The notes beneath the pieces are model-generated. The model saw nothing but the letters and a program-made list of their open reading frames with translations. It did no database searches and had not been told where the DNA came from. From Flavobacteriales bacterium (GTDB lineage: Bacteria; Bacteroidota; Bacteroidia; Flavobacteriales_D; Sanyastnellaceae): 50,735 nucleotides of DNA. The stretch lies in the NCBI GenBank assembly GCA_947456965.1, contig CANGTU010000020.1, forward strand, positions 1-50,735, read 5' to 3'. Below are positions 7,903 to 19,995 of this stretch, in pieces; position 1 is the stretch's first letter, and the number at the start of each line of letters is the position of its first letter. A program made the position numbers and the translations under genes.

Positions 7903-8868
7903 CTATTTCTGCGCACTACCAAAGAGTGAATCCACAAACTCAAATCGGTTGAACACCTGCAGATCGCCGGGCTTTTCGCCCACTCCGATGTACTTGACGG
8001 GGATATGAAGCTGATCGGATATCCCGATCACCACTCCTCCGCGTGCAGTGCCATCGATCTTGGTAATGGCCAGGGCATTGACCTCCGTGGCTGCGGTGAA
8101 CTGTCTTGCTTGCTCAAATGCATTCTGTCCGGTAGATCCATCGAGCACAAGCAGGACCTCTTGCGGAGCATCGGGCACGACCTTCTGCATGACACGACGA
8201 ATCTTGGTCAGCTCATTCATCAGTCCGACTTTGTTGTGCAAGCGTCCTGCTGTATCCACCAGCACCACATCAGCGCCTTGCGCTACGGCCGACTGCAGGG
8301 TATCAAACGCTACTGAGGCCGGGTCTGCGCCCATGCCCTGTGATACTACCGGTACGCCGGCGCGCTCGCCCCAGATTCCGATCTGATCCACCGCAGCGGC
8401 GCGGAAGGTGTCAGCAGCCCCCAGCACGACCTTCTTACCCTGACGGGCGAGTTGCCAGGCCAGCTTACCGATGGTCGTGGTCTTGCCTACGCCATTGACA
8501 CCCACCACCATGATCACGTAAGGTTTGGATCCCGACGGAATATGAATGTCTTCTCCCTCCTCGCCTGAATGGGAAACGAGCAGAGCTGCAATCTCCTCGC
8601 GAAGCAAGCCCTGGAGCTCAGCAGCACCGAGGTACTTATCACGCGATACGCGTTCCTCAATCCGGCGAATGATCTTGAGGGTGGTCTCTACTCCCACATC
8701 CGATGAAATCAGGATCTCTTCGAGATGATCGAGCACCTCTTCATCCACCCGGCTCTTGCCAGCAATGGCCTTGGTGATACGCGACAGAAAGCCTGACCGG
8801 GTCTTTTCAAGGCCCTGATCGAGACTTTCCTTCTTCTCAGAGGAAAAGAAACGCTTGAAGAAACTCAT
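7903..8868 (-). CDS. ftsY: Signal recognition particle receptor FtsY
   Basis: FtsY is the SRP receptor GTPase that docks ribosome-nascent chain complexes at the membrane. The 321-residue protein has a short charged N-terminus, a helical N domain, and an NG GTPase domain with G1 VGVNGVGKT (122-130), the insertion-box DTFRAAAVDQ, DTAGR (about 206) and TKIDGTARGG (about 263). It lacks the long acidic A domain of the E. coli protein, as usual here. Its start lies downstream of the DUF4295 terminator, so it may have its own promoter. Confidence 0.95.
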   Translation of the reverse strand: MSFFKRFFSSEKKESLDQGLEKTRSGFLSRITKAIAGKSRVDEEVLDHLEEILISSDVGVETTLKIIRRIEERVSRDKYLGAAELQGLLREEIAALLVSHSGEEGEDIHIPSGSKPYVIMVVGVNGVGKTTTIGKLAWQLARQGKKVVLGAADTFRAAAVDQIGIWGERAGVPVVSQGMGADPASVAFDTLQSAVAQGADVVLVDTAGRLHNKVGLMNELTKIRRVMQKVVPDAPQEVLLVLDGSTGQNAFEQARQFTAATEVNALAITKIDGTARGGVVIGISDQLHIPVKYIGVGEKPGDLQVFNRFEFVDSLFGSAQK

Positions 8869-8913
8869 AGTCGCAGTTTGAGTTGAAAATCATCCGGCCT
8901 CATGTGCCGTAAC

Positions 8914-8942
8914 AAAAAAGGCTTCCCCGGAGGAAAGCCTTG
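8914..8942 (-). terminator. Intrinsic terminator after rpmG-DUF4295
   Basis: On the minus strand AAGGCTTTCC and GGAAGCCTT form a stem around a short CG-rich loop, followed by TTTTTGTT. It lies between the DUF4295 stop and the ftsY start, so transcripts of the small ribosomal genes can end before ftsY. Confidence 0.75.
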
Positions 8943-8962
8943 GTCCCGCATAATCGTTCAGA

Positions 8963-9118
8963 TCAACCCTTGGAAAACCACTCGGCGATCTTGTCGTTGT
9001 GCACGATTTCTTCTTTGAAAGTGTAAGCACCGGTTTTCGGTGACTTCACCATTTTGATGACCTTGGTGTGGTTCTTACCACCTCCGGTCTGCAGGGTCGC
9101 TACTACCTTCTTTGCCAT
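8963..9118 (-). CDS. DUF4295 small ribosome-linked protein
   Basis: A 51-residue basic protein, beginning MAKKVVATLQTGGGKNHTKV and ending AEWFSKG, matches DUF4295, a tiny protein almost always encoded right after rpmG in Bacteroidota. The lysine-rich composition and linkage to L33 suggest a ribosome-associated role, but no activity is established. It starts 12 bases after the rpmG stop and is followed by a terminator. Confidence 0.9.
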   Translation of the reverse strand: MAKKVVATLQTGGGKNHTKVIKMVKSPKTGAYTFKEEIVHNDKIAEWFSKG

Positions 9119-9130
9119 GGTGCTCCAGTA

Positions 9131-9313
9131 TTACTTGATTTCTTTGTGTACAGTCATTTTCTTCAGGATCGGGTTGTACTTCTTCAGCTCGATCCGGTCA
9201 GGCGTATTCTTACGGTTCTTCTGGGTGATGTAGCGGCTGGTGCCGGGCTTGCCCGACTCCTTATGCTCCGTGCACTCGAGAATCACCTGCACGCGGTTTC
9301 CTTTCTTTGCCAT
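9131..9313 (-). CDS. rpmG: Ribosomal protein bL33
   Basis: This 60-residue protein is large-subunit protein bL33: [18 protein letters not shown], then [21 protein letters not shown] and the closing basic strand. It lacks the paired CxxC zinc motifs, so it is the zinc-independent form. The ATG at 9313 gives the standard length. In many relatives rpmB (bL28) precedes it, but here the divergent ftsK is upstream. Confidence 0.95.
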   Translation of the reverse strand: MAKKGNRVQVILECTEHKESGKPGTSRYITQKNRKNTPDRIELKKYNPILKKMTVHKEIK

Positions 9314-9334
9314 GGTAGTCCGAAAAATGGACGG

Positions 9335-9342
9335 CAAATGTA
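9335..9342 (-). promoter_or_regulatory. rpmG -7 promoter element
   Basis: TACATTTG on the minus strand, 21 bases before the rpmG ATG, fits the TAnnTTTG consensus and would drive rpmG-DUF4295. Confidence 0.6.
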
Positions 9343-9494
9343 GGTACAATTCCCGAATTTCCAGACGATTCCTCCATTTTTTCCCGCAACGACCTTTTCC
9401 GGTCTCGTCAAACTCAAAGCCGACGCGCCTTTCCATTAACCCGGAGATGTTCATAATAGCCAGCAGGGCCGGCCGTTCTCCTATGGCCTCCGGA

Positions 9495-9499
9495 TACCT

Positions 9500-9502
<3 letters not shown>
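9495..9502 (+). promoter_or_regulatory. ftsK -7 promoter element
   Basis: TACCTTTG fits TAnnTTTG and overlaps the most upstream possible TTG start of ftsK (9500). Transcription would begin a few bases downstream, so a later start codon is likely. Confidence 0.55.
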
Positions 9503-12088
<2,586 letters not shown>

Positions 12089-12105
12089 CGCACGATACAA
12101 CGCAA

Positions 12106-12756
12106 ATGAAATCACTCAGCCTCATCTTCGCCACATGCGCGATTTTCTTTTCTGCCTCAGCAGACGCTCAGACTTCCAAAGAAATTCTCGATAAGCTCTC
12201 CACCAAAGCCAAGGGCTGGAAGACCATTTCTGCCGACTTCACCTCTAACCTGGTGGACAAAAAAGCCAATATCAACCGCAAGCAAGATGGATCCATCAAA
12301 GTCAAGGGTCAGAAATACAACCTGAATCTGCCCGACTACGTTGTGATCTGCGATGGTAAAACGCTTTGGAGCTACGATAAGAAAGGCAATGTGGTCACCA
12401 TCGACGACCTTGCCGACGTGAAGGATGGCTCTTTTGATCCCTCAGAAATGTTTACCATCTGGGAAAAAGATTTCCGTCATGAGATGAAGAACCCGAATGC
12501 TTCCGTGAACGGAACGGAGGTTTACGAAATCGCGCTCTATCCAAATAACCCAAAGGACAAACCCTACCATACGCTGACTATGTACGTAGACAAGGCCAAA
12601 ATGGAGGTGTCCAAGGTGGTGGTAAAAACCCGCGAAAACTCCGAAATCACCTACACGGTGAGAAACTTCAAAACGGGTTCTGAGTTTCCGGACACTGACT
12701 TCCTCTTCAACAAGGCGAAGTATCCGGGCGTGGAAGAGGTCGATAATCGACTCTGA
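12106..12756 (+). CDS. LolA-like outer-membrane lipoprotein carrier
   Basis: The 216-residue periplasmic protein has a signal peptide (residues 1-21, ending ADAQ) and a LolA-type open barrel. The family pattern is visible as ISADFTSNL, GSIKVKGQKYNLNLPDYVVICDG split by a turn, and LWSYDKKGNVVTIDD. LolA carries lipoproteins across the periplasm. It follows ftsK by 17 bases, a pairing conserved in this phylum. Its stop directly abuts the convergent hemF stop in the palindrome TGATCA. Confidence 0.88.
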   Translation: MKSLSLIFATCAIFFSASADAQTSKEILDKLSTKAKGWKTISADFTSNLVDKKANINRKQDGSIKVKGQKYNLNLPDYVVICDGKTLWSYDKKGNVVTIDDLADVKDGSFDPSEMFTIWEKDFRHEMKNPNASVNGTEVYEIALYPNNPKDKPYHTLTMYVDKAKMEVSKVVVKTRENSEITYTVRNFKTGSEFPDTDFLFNKAKYPGVEEVDNRL

Positions 12757-13656
12757 TCAACCACCTATCCAATTCATTCCTTTCCTGAAGAGCGCCAGCG
12801 AGCGCTCTTCTTCGCTTCCTGCAGCGGGCTTGTGATTGTATATCCACGACGCGTGTAATGGCAGACTCATCAAGATGGACTCCACACGTCCGCCGGTCTC
12901 GAGCCCAAACCTTGTCCCCTTGTCATACACCAGGTTGAACTCGACGTAACGTCCCCTGCGAATCAACTGCCATTGCTTGTTCTCCGCCGTCCACTCCTTC
13001 ACCTTCTGCTCACGTACCAGCGGCAGATAAGCCGGCAGAAAAGCCCGGCCCACGGAGCGGGTGAACTGCATCAATTCATCGAAGGTGCCTGCCTCTCCTG
13101 GTCGCAGGTAGTCGTAAAATATTCCACCCACTCCTCTGGTCTCGCCGCGGTGAGGGATATAGAAATAATCATCAGCTGCTTCCTTGAAACGCGCGTAGGC
13201 ATCTGAACGGTAACTATCGCAAACCTCTCGAAGAACACCATGGAAGGCGCGCACCTGATCCTCCACGACATAGACCGGCGTAAGGTCAATGCCCCCGCCA
13301 AACCACGCATCGCCTTGATCGCTCTCGAAGTAGCGGATATTGGCATGGATAATCGGTACAAATGGATTTTCCGGATGGATAACAATCGATACGCCCGTTG
13401 CAAAAAACCGCTTGGCGCCCGGTGTGATATGCGGGCCGAGAAACGATGGAAGCTCGCCCTCAACAGCTGAGAAATTGACACCTCCCTTCTCGAAGACTGA
13501 GCCCTGAGCTATGACCCGGCTCCTTCCACCACCACCGCTGTGATGTGACCATAGATCCTCAGCAAACCGGGCTCCTCCATCCTCGCCCTCAAGCCCGGCA
13601 CAAATCTCATCCTGAACTGACCGCATAAAGGCCTCTACCTCCTGCCTGTTTTCCAT
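12757..13656 (-). CDS. hemF: Oxygen-dependent coproporphyrinogen III oxidase
   Basis: HemF oxidatively decarboxylates coproporphyrinogen III to protoporphyrinogen IX using O2. The 299-residue protein shows the family blocks GGVNFSAVEG, ATGVSIVIHPENPFVPIIHAN split over two strands, WFGGGIDLTP, GVGGIFYDYL and RRGRYVEFNLVYDKGT. Its presence implies haem synthesis under aerobic conditions, in line with the haem lipoproteins at the left end. It starts three bases after the LysM/receptor gene, as the last gene of a guaA-led operon. Confidence 0.95.
   Translation of the reverse strand: MENRQEVEAFMRSVQDEICAGLEGEDGGARFAEDLWSHHSGGGGRSRVIAQGSVFEKGGVNFSAVEGELPSFLGPHITPGAKRFFATGVSIVIHPENPFVPIIHANIRYFESDQGDAWFGGGIDLTPVYVVEDQVRAFHGVLREVCDSYRSDAYARFKEAADDYFYIPHRGETRGVGGIFYDYLRPGEAGTFDELMQFTRSVGRAFLPAYLPLVREQKVKEWTAENKQWQLIRRGRYVEFNLVYDKGTRFGLETGGRVESILMSLPLHASWIYNHKPAAGSEEERSLALFRKGMNWIGG
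12787..12810 (+). terminator. Hairpin inside hemF, possible lolA terminator
   Basis: GAAGAGCGC and GCGCTCTTC form a perfect 9-base stem around a 6-base loop, 30 bases after the lolA stop, followed by TTCGCTTCC. It is inside the hemF coding sequence, which runs the other way. The U-tract is weak. Confidence 0.45.
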
Positions 13657-13659
13657 CTC

Positions 13660-15483
13660 CTACTTATTCATCTGATATAGTTCGAACTCCTGCGTCCCGA
13701 CAACAGCAAAGTACCGGTTCTCAAACCCGGCATCCTCTCCCGTGCGAACGTAATTAAATCCCGCACCCACGCATGCATCGCACGTCCATTCGCCGAAGTG
13801 ATTCGGAAAGGCCCTGCCAAACTGCATGAGTCCGGTGCCGTAGTACACCAGCATCGAATATCCGAGAAAGGCATACTCATCAGGCTCACTCCTGAACCGC
13901 TTCCTGAAAGCTTCCACAAAGCGAATCACGGCCGGATTGCGGTAGTCCATAAAGACCGCCTTGGGATAACGGATCTGATATTTATTGCGCATTGCGGACT
14001 CAATGATGCTGTTGTTTTCCCACTCCTCTGTGCCGTACACGATGGTGTTGGACGACTGCAAATCACGAAACATAGTAGTAAGCAGCAGACGGTCAGCCGA
14101 AGGCACAACAAGAATGTTAACTCCAGTTGAACCGAGCATCTTCGAAATTCCGGAAATGCTCCTGTTTTGAATTACAAACTCATTCACCGAGTCACCCCGC
14201 TCACGAAAGTAAGCTCCGCGAAAGGCCTGAATGCGCTTGAGGTCTTCCACGTCATTGGTCGTGCAGAGGATCACGCGATCGTCCTTGTGCCTCGAAGCGA
14301 TGAAGGTTCCCATTCCTTCCCACATCGTGATCTCACTAGGGTAAGCCTTCGACATATTGACTGAGCCGAGCAGGACCTTGTTGGCTTGAGGCACAGGACA
14401 AACGACATGAGGACCCTTGGTGGATGACCATACAGCTACTTCGTGCAGGGGATCCCGGAACGCGGGACCAATCAGGACATCCATGTTCTTCATTTCACTT
14501 TTCATGACCAGCATCTGCGCCTGATCCTTGCTGTCGGCCACATCATAGCTATAAAGATCGCCGCGAAAACCCATCGCCTTGAGCGTATCGGCTCCTAGCA
14601 GTGCACCCCTGTACATCTGAAACGCAACGGCCTGCAGGCGCTTCTCGCGGGTGGTTAGCCCGATGGTATCTGTGGGCTCCGACAAGAATGGCAAGGCCAG
14701 TCCAATCTGGTAGGAATCCTCAAGTCCTCCGATGAGTGAAAGCGGTGCGAACGGCTGTGAACCATCGAGCGGTGTGCGATCCGATGGCTCGGGCTCAAGC
14801 GGCATGGAGCGCTGCGGAATCTGGATGATCTGACCCACACGCAATGCCTCTGTCAAGCCCGGATTGGCATTCATGATTGCATCTACAGGCACTTTGTACT
14901 GGACGGAGATGGCGTATAGGGTCTCTCCTGCAATCACGGTATGTTTCTTCATGGTGCCGGATTCCGCAGCAGGAGCAGGAGCAGGCACAGCGGGCTTAGC
15001 CACGGGAATGCGCAGAATTTGTCCCCGCTGAACTCCCTGATCAGCCCCTGGATTAGCTTCAGCAATATCATTGGGATCTACGTTATAGAACCGGGCAATG
15101 CTGAATAACGTCTCCCGCTTCTGTACCTCATGATTGATGAAGCCGCTGGCATCGGGCGCAACAAGGATCGTCACCCTGGCGCGGCACTGATCAACAGGAA
15201 GCCGGAGCATCTGCCCCTCCCGGATTCCAGCATCACTGCCGGGATTGGATGCCACAAGCACCTGAACATCACATCCGTAATTGCGGGCTATAGCATACGG
15301 TGTTTCGCCCTTCACCACCTGATGGAGGTAATACCTCTTGCCATCCACCACTTCAATGGGAGCCGATACCTGCGCCCTTAGCCTGCATGCGGGAAGCGAA
15401 ATGAGGAGCAGCGACAGGGCAGCGCTCACAAGGACTGAGGTTATGCCTGGAATCGGTGCCATGAATTGCGTGCGAAACTTCAT
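13660..15483 (-). CDS. LysM-repeat protein fused to a periplasmic-binding-like domain
   Basis: The roughly 607-residue secreted protein has a signal region (hydrophobic stretch to about residue 38), then three LysM peptidoglycan-binding repeats marked by [30 protein letters not shown] and [15 protein letters not shown], and then a type-1 periplasmic-binding-protein (receptor ligand-binding) fold of about 340 residues starting near QIGLALPFL. This architecture is characteristic of Bacteroidota, and the ligand is unknown. Its ATG at 15483 overlaps the guaA stop as ATGA, suggesting translational coupling; an ATG at 15489 is possible. Confidence 0.88.
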   Translation of the reverse strand: MKFRTQFMAPIPGITSVLVSAALSLLLISLPACRLRAQVSAPIEVVDGKRYYLHQVVKGETPYAIARNYGCDVQVLVASNPGSDAGIREGQMLRLPVDQCRARVTILVAPDASGFINHEVQKRETLFSIARFYNVDPNDIAEANPGADQGVQRGQILRIPVAKPAVPAPAPAAESGTMKKHTVIAGETLYAISVQYKVPVDAIMNANPGLTEALRVGQIIQIPQRSMPLEPEPSDRTPLDGSQPFAPLSLIGGLEDSYQIGLALPFLSEPTDTIGLTTREKRLQAVAFQMYRGALLGADTLKAMGFRGDLYSYDVADSKDQAQMLVMKSEMKNMDVLIGPAFRDPLHEVAVWSSTKGPHVVCPVPQANKVLLGSVNMSKAYPSEITMWEGMGTFIASRHKDDRVILCTTNDVEDLKRIQAFRGAYFRERGDSVNEFVIQNRSISGISKMLGSTGVNILVVPSADRLLLTTMFRDLQSSNTIVYGTEEWENNSIIESAMRNKYQIRYPKAVFMDYRNPAVIRFVEAFRKRFRSEPDEYAFLGYSMLVYYGTGLMQFGRAFPNHFGEWTCDACVGAGFNYVRTGEDAGFENRYFAVVGTQEFELYQMNK

Positions 15484-17012
15484 TCCCATTCTATTGTGGC
15501 CGGGGGCTTTGAACTGATGTCATACACGACCCGGTTAATTCCTTTCACCTTGTTGATGATATCATTACTTACCTGAGCGAGGAACTCATGTGGCAAACGA
15601 CTCCAGTCGGCAGTCATGCCATCCGTGCTGTTCACCGCCCGAAGTGCCACGGCCTGCTCATAGGTGCGCTCATCTCCCATAACACCCACACTCTGGACAG
15701 GAAGGAGAATCGCTCCCGCCTGCCACACCTCGTCATACAATCCGTGTGCCCGGAGTGACTGAATCCAGATGGCATCTACTTCCTGAAGCAACTGAACTTT
15801 CTGCGGCGTAATGTCCCCGAGGATCCGGATGCCGAGTCCGGGACCTGGAAAGGGATGGCGCCCGAGAATAGCAGGATCAATCTCCAGCGCACGACCTACT
15901 CGGCGCACCTCATCCTTGAAAAGCAGGCGAAGAGGCTCCACCACCTTCAGCTTCATGTATTCGGGTAATCCCCCCACATTGTGGTGACTCTTGATCGTAG
16001 CCGATGGCCCACCGGTGGCGCTCACCGACTCAATCACATCCGGGTAAATCGTTCCCTGTCCGAGCCAGCGGGCATCCTTTTCCTTCCTCGACTCCACATC
16101 AAAAACATCGATGAAGGTCTTGCCAATGGCCTTGCGCTTGGCTTCGGGATCCGTTAGTCCATCCAGCGCTGCATAGAATTGAGCGGAAGCATCTACGCCT
16201 TTTACGTTGAGACCCATGTGCCGGTAGCTGTGCAACACTTCCTCATACTCTCCCTTGCGGAGAAGCCCATTATCCACGAAGATGCAATGGAGATCAGGCC
16301 CAATAGCCCGGTGAATGAGCACCGCTGCCACCGTGGAATCCACGCCTCCGCTCAGCCCCATGATTACGAGATCTCTTCCCAGCTCCTGCTTCAATCGGGA
16401 CACGGTTTCATCAATGAATGAAGCAGGCGTCCAGTCCTGCCGGCAGCCGCAGATTTCAACAGCAAAATTTTCCAGCAGCCGCTTGCCATCGGTGGTGTGA
16501 TATACCTCCGGATGGAACTGTACTCCAAATGTGGATTGTCCGGTAATCTCGTAACCCGCGCACTTCACATCTGGCGTGGAACAGATCAGTGCGCATCCAG
16601 GCCCCGGGTCGAGGATGGTATCCCCGTGCGACATCCAGACCTGCGATTGAAGCGGTATGCCCGCCAGCAGACGGCTTGATGAATTCACTTGCTGCAGCAG
16701 GGCGCGGCCATACTCCCGGTGCGTGCTGCGCACCACCTGACCACCGCGCAGATGAGCTATGAGCTGAGCTCCATAGCAAATACCCAACACAGGAAGCTTG
16801 CCGAGATAGGCATCGAGCACAGGAAGGGGCGCACTCTCCTGGTGAACGGAATAAGGACTTCCGGAAAGAATCACTCCCCGTACACCTGGCCCGGGCTCGG
16901 GAGCCTTATTCCATGGATGTATCTCACAGTAGATATTGAGTTCCCTGATCCTCCGGGCAATGAGCTGTGTGACCTGTGACCCGAAGTCAAGAATGAGGAT
17001 CGACTCGTGCAT
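15480..17012 (-). CDS. guaA: GMP synthase (glutamine-hydrolysing)
   Basis: GuaA aminates XMP to GMP. The 510-residue protein has a class-I glutamine amidotransferase domain (catalytic Cys 79 in GICYGAQ, the FHPEV His-Glu pair about residue 168), an ATP pyrophosphatase domain with the P-loop GLSGGVDST, and a C-terminal dimerisation domain ending PPATIEWE. The ATG at 17012 gives the typical [13 protein letters not shown] start. A GTG six bases upstream would overlap the promoter. Confidence 0.97.
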   Translation of the reverse strand: MHESILILDFGSQVTQLIARRIRELNIYCEIHPWNKAPEPGPGVRGVILSGSPYSVHQESAPLPVLDAYLGKLPVLGICYGAQLIAHLRGGQVVRSTHREYGRALLQQVNSSSRLLAGIPLQSQVWMSHGDTILDPGPGCALICSTPDVKCAGYEITGQSTFGVQFHPEVYHTTDGKRLLENFAVEICGCRQDWTPASFIDETVSRLKQELGRDLVIMGLSGGVDSTVAAVLIHRAIGPDLHCIFVDNGLLRKGEYEEVLHSYRHMGLNVKGVDASAQFYAALDGLTDPEAKRKAIGKTFIDVFDVESRKEKDARWLGQGTIYPDVIESVSATGGPSATIKSHHNVGGLPEYMKLKVVEPLRLLFKDEVRRVGRALEIDPAILGRHPFPGPGLGIRILGDITPQKVQLLQEVDAIWIQSLRAHGLYDEVWQAGAILLPVQSVGVMGDERTYEQAVALRAVNSTDGMTADWSRLPHEFLAQVSNDIINKVKGINRVVYDISSKPPATIEWE

Positions 17013-17017
17013 GCCCA

Positions 17018-17025
17018 CAAAAGTA
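17018..17025 (-). promoter_or_regulatory. guaA -7 promoter element
   Basis: TACTTTTG on the minus strand ends five bases before the guaA ATG and fits TAnnTTTG, predicting a near-leaderless guaA-LysM-hemF transcript. Confidence 0.65.
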
Positions 17026-17075
17026 ATCAGGGAGGAAGGGGCCGGGCCCGAGCATTCTTCTTTACTTCGTGACGG

Positions 17076-18500
17076 ATGAAAAATGTGTGGACGTTCCTCG
17101 CGGGCCCTGCTCTATTTGCGCTGATATGGCTCGGCAATCCGCTCGAACTCGCCTCGGATGCGGCGGCCGTATGCGGTGCCGTGGCCTGGATGCTCACCTG
17201 GTGGATCAGCGAGACTGTACCCATGCCGGTCACCAGCTTGCTGCCTATCCTCTTGTTTCCGTCGCTCGGCATCATGAGTCTGGAAGACTCCTGCGCTCCC
17301 TATGGCGACAAGTATGTATTCCTCTTCCTCGGTGGCTTTGTGCTGGCTCTGGCCCTCGAAAAGTGGAACCTCCATCGACGCCTCGCCCTGAACATCATTC
17401 ACCGCACGGGCACCGGTGCCGACCGCATAGTATTCGGCTTCCTGCTGGCCTCTTTTGCCATCAGCATGTGGATCAGCAATACCGCCACTGCCCTCATGAT
17501 GTTCCCGATCGCCAGCTCGGTCGTGAACCTGCTTGTGGACCTGCCCGATGACAAGCTCAGCCTGGGCCACCGCAATTTCTCCACAAGCGTATTTCTGGCC
17601 ATTGCCTACGGCTCCAGCATCGGAGGTATAGCCACCCTTGTAGGCAGCCCGCCCAACGCCATGATGGCCGGTATTCTCGAAGAAAATCACCAGACTGAAG
17701 TGACCTTCACCACCTGGCTATCCATCGGTTTGCCCTTTGCTCTCGTGCTTATGCTGCTTTGCTGGGTGGTGCTGGTGAAATGGATTTTCCCCAGCCGGCT
17801 TGGCGCATTTCCCCTCGGACGAGAGGTGATTCGGGGCCAGCTGGATGCCCTTGGAGGATGGTCCTATACCGAGCGACTCATCTTCGGTGTTTTCACAGTG
17901 ACCGCACTCATGTGGATCTTCCAGGCCCAGCTCAGCCGGCTTTTTGCCCCGATGGAATGGACAGATGTGAATATTGCCGTGCTCGCAGCAGTGGCCCTTT
18001 TCATCATCCCGGCCCGAAGGCAACAGCTTCAGCCCATCCTGGAGTGGAGTGATACCAGCCGGCTTCCCTGGGGTATTCTGCTTATGTTCGGCGGTGGCCT
18101 CAGCCTGGCACGCGCCTTCAGGGAGTCAGGCCTCGTGGAAGAAATTGCCGGAGCTATTGGCACGCTGGACACCAACAACCTGATCGCACTGGTTGTGGTT
18201 CTATGCCTCACCGGACTCATCCTCACGGCGCTCATGAGCAACCTCGCCATGGTGAACATCTTCGTACCTGTGGTGGCCGCTCTGGCCATATCCCTCGGAG
18301 AATCGCCGGAATGGTTTGCCATACCTGTGACCATCGCAGCAAGCTGCGATTTTATGTTCCCCATGAGCACTCCTCCCAATGCGATTGCCTATGGCAGCGG
18401 CCTGATCAGAAGCCGCGACATGTTCAAGGCCGGACTGGTACTCGACCTGCTGTCCCTGGCATTGCTCGCCGGGCTGGCATGGATCATCCTGCGCTTTTGA
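17076..18500 (+). CDS. SLC13/DASS-family anion:sodium symporter
   Basis: The 474-residue inner-membrane protein has about 11-12 hydrophobic helices. The DASS hallmarks are present: [15 protein letters not shown], the first sodium/substrate hairpin SNTATALM (about residue 130), [16 protein letters not shown], and the second hairpin in which the usual SNT is SNLAMVN. The final motif [13 protein letters not shown] is also typical. Members import dicarboxylates, citrate or sulfate with sodium; the substrate cannot be told from sequence. It is divergent from guaA with 63 bases between. Confidence 0.9.
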   Translation: MKNVWTFLAGPALFALIWLGNPLELASDAAAVCGAVAWMLTWWISETVPMPVTSLLPILLFPSLGIMSLEDSCAPYGDKYVFLFLGGFVLALALEKWNLHRRLALNIIHRTGTGADRIVFGFLLASFAISMWISNTATALMMFPIASSVVNLLVDLPDDKLSLGHRNFSTSVFLAIAYGSSIGGIATLVGSPPNAMMAGILEENHQTEVTFTTWLSIGLPFALVLMLLCWVVLVKWIFPSRLGAFPLGREVIRGQLDALGGWSYTERLIFGVFTVTALMWIFQAQLSRLFAPMEWTDVNIAVLAAVALFIIPARRQQLQPILEWSDTSRLPWGILLMFGGGLSLARAFRESGLVEEIAGAIGTLDTNNLIALVVVLCLTGLILTALMSNLAMVNIFVPVVAALAISLGESPEWFAIPVTIAASCDFMFPMSTPPNAIAYGSGLIRSRDMFKAGLVLDLLSLALLAGLAWIILRF

Positions 18501-18783
18501 TTCCCATCAGCAGTTGAAATGAATCCCATTGCGTTATTGGCCCGTTGAGAAACCCGGTTACCACTGTGAAACTCATGTCATCCACACGGAACAGAGTTGC
18601 CTGTTTGCAGAATCAGGGAGGATATTCATTGGGAATAGCCGGAAGGGCTTTAGCAAGCCGGCCCCATCCCAAAACCCCGGATATACAGCCGGTGGACGGG
18701 CGCCTCTAACCCTGTTCCTTCAGCATCAGCTTGGTGAACTGGTACCCTAACCCAACGAAAAGGGCCTTGCTCCCTTATGCTTG
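18501..18783. other. Gene-free gap, 283 bases
   Basis: No gene is supported between the transporter and the tRNA-Arg. A short AAGGG/CCCTT hairpin near 18760-18776 could act as a weak terminator for the minus-strand tRNA-Arg. Confidence 0.4.
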
Positions 18784-18856
18784 CGAGCCCGGCAGGAATC
18801 GAACCTGCGACCAACTGCTTAGAAGGCAGTTGCTCTATCCTCTGAGCTACGGGCCC
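18784..18856 (-). tRNA. tRNA-Arg (UCU)
   Basis: A 73-base cloverleaf is encoded on the minus strand. The acceptor arms GGGCCCG and CGGGCTC pair with one G-U, the D arm is GCTC/GAGC, and the T arm is GCAGG-TTCGATT-CCTGC. The anticodon loop CTTCTAA gives UCU, reading AGA. CCA is not encoded. Confidence 0.95.
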
Positions 18857-18859
18857 CCG

Positions 18860-18892
18860 AAAAAAAAGGACTCAAGATGGCTTGAATCCTTT
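18860..18892 (-). terminator. Intrinsic terminator after tRNA-Pro
   Basis: A 12-base stem (one G-U pair) with a 4-base loop spans 18865-18892 and is followed on the minus strand by a T run up to the tRNA-Arg 5' end. It separates the tRNA-Pro and tRNA-Arg transcripts. Confidence 0.8.
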
Positions 18893-18903
18893 CACTCGTG
18901 TCG

Positions 18904-18978
18904 TCGGGGTGGCAGGATTCGAACCTGCGACCTCCTGCTCCCAAAGCAGGCGCGATAGCCGGGCTACGCTACACCCCG
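18904..18978 (-). tRNA. tRNA-Pro (UGG)
   Basis: A 75-base tRNA on the minus strand. The acceptor arms CGGGGTG and CACCCCG pair, the T arm is GCAGG-TTCGAAT-CCTGC, and the anticodon stem CCTGC/GCAGG holds loop TTTGGGA, giving UGG. CCA is not encoded. Confidence 0.95.
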
Positions 18979-19003
18979 ATCTTCCTGTCGGAAAATGCGG
19001 CCG

Positions 19004-19011
19004 CAAAGGTA
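19004..19011 (-). promoter_or_regulatory. tRNA-Pro -7 promoter element
   Basis: TACCTTTG on the minus strand, 25 bases before the tRNA-Pro 5' end, fits TAnnTTTG. Confidence 0.6.
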
Positions 19012-19071
19012 GCGCATACAGGGCCGTTCCCGGGTGAAAATCGCATCCAATGTTTCTCGATGTATTTCAGC

Positions 19072-19099
19072 CAAATAAAGAACCCGCCTCGGCGGGTTC
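19072..19099 (-). terminator. Intrinsic terminator after tRNA-Ser
   Basis: GAACCCGCC and GGCGGGTTC form a 9-base GC-rich stem with a 2-base gap, followed on the minus strand by TTTATTTGG. It lies just downstream of tRNA-Ser. Confidence 0.75.
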
Positions 19100-19114
19100 G
19101 CGCATCTGCGGATT

Positions 19115-19204
<90 letters not shown>

Positions 19205-19232
19205 AGAAGTGTACTTGCTGAAATGGAGGCGG

Positions 19233-19240
19233 CAAATGTA
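19233..19240 (-). promoter_or_regulatory. tRNA-Ser -7 promoter element
   Basis: TACATTTG on the minus strand, 28 bases before the tRNA-Ser 5' end, fits TAnnTTTG. Confidence 0.6.
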
Positions 19241-19340
19241 GTAAGAATGTGCCATCCGCCCCATGGTACTCAACCATCGCGAACTCAACGGGAAATATCC
19301 GGACGCCGCCGGCCGTCCATCCCCGTAAATCCTGCATGTC

Positions 19341-19995
19341 ATGAAACGCACCACGCTCATCTTCGCATCTGTCGGGCTCTTCCTGCTTCATGCAGCCATG
19401 AACCTGAAAGAAGATTCTACCGATCTCCTCACAGCGATCCGCCAGGAGCAGGTCAGCGTAAAGGCGATATCCACCGGGAAAAATGCAGATGAGTGGGTGA
19501 CGGTAAACATCCGCAACCTGACGGAGCAACCCCATCGACTTACCATTCCATCCGGAGTGGTGTTCAACACGGTGGACGAGCAGAATCAGGAAATTCTGGT
19601 GACGCGACCCTCCAACATTGTCGCGCAGGCCTCACAATCTGCTTCAACGCATGCCTTGAGATGAACTCCGCACCTTCGCGGCATCTCTGCTGGGTGTTCC
19701 TGTACCCACGTGTGAGGTGGACCATGGCTATGAGCTGAATACTCCATTGGGATACGCCCCGAAATCCCACAAGGGCTCAATGGCATACCTGATTCCCCGA
19801 CCAGAGAAGGCTGCACTCGTCATCATTGACCCTGATGGCAATGCGGTTGAAACCTTCTATCGCGACAGGCAGATGTACCCCGGAAGCTACGTCCTGCGCT
19901 TTTCATACACCTCGGTTTTCATGCCCCAGGGAAAGTATCTGGTTAAACTCATAGTGAACGGCCAGGATAAAAGCACCGTGAGCATCACCCTTTGA
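19341..19995 (+). pseudogene. Frameshifted secreted-protein gene
   Basis: Two good-looking coding pieces lie in different frames. The first (from ATG 19341) has a signal peptide and a domain with IRNLTEQPHRLTIPSGVVF and QEILV. The last (to 19995) has a beta-sandwich-like tail with VIIDPDGNAVETFYRD and FMPQGKYLVKLIVNG. A short middle piece (about 19618-19660) encoding LTICFNACLE lies in a third frame and continues the first domain well. Two single-base losses within about 45 bases would join all three into one protein of about 218 residues. It is either a recent pseudogene or an assembly error. The function is unknown. Confidence 0.55.
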
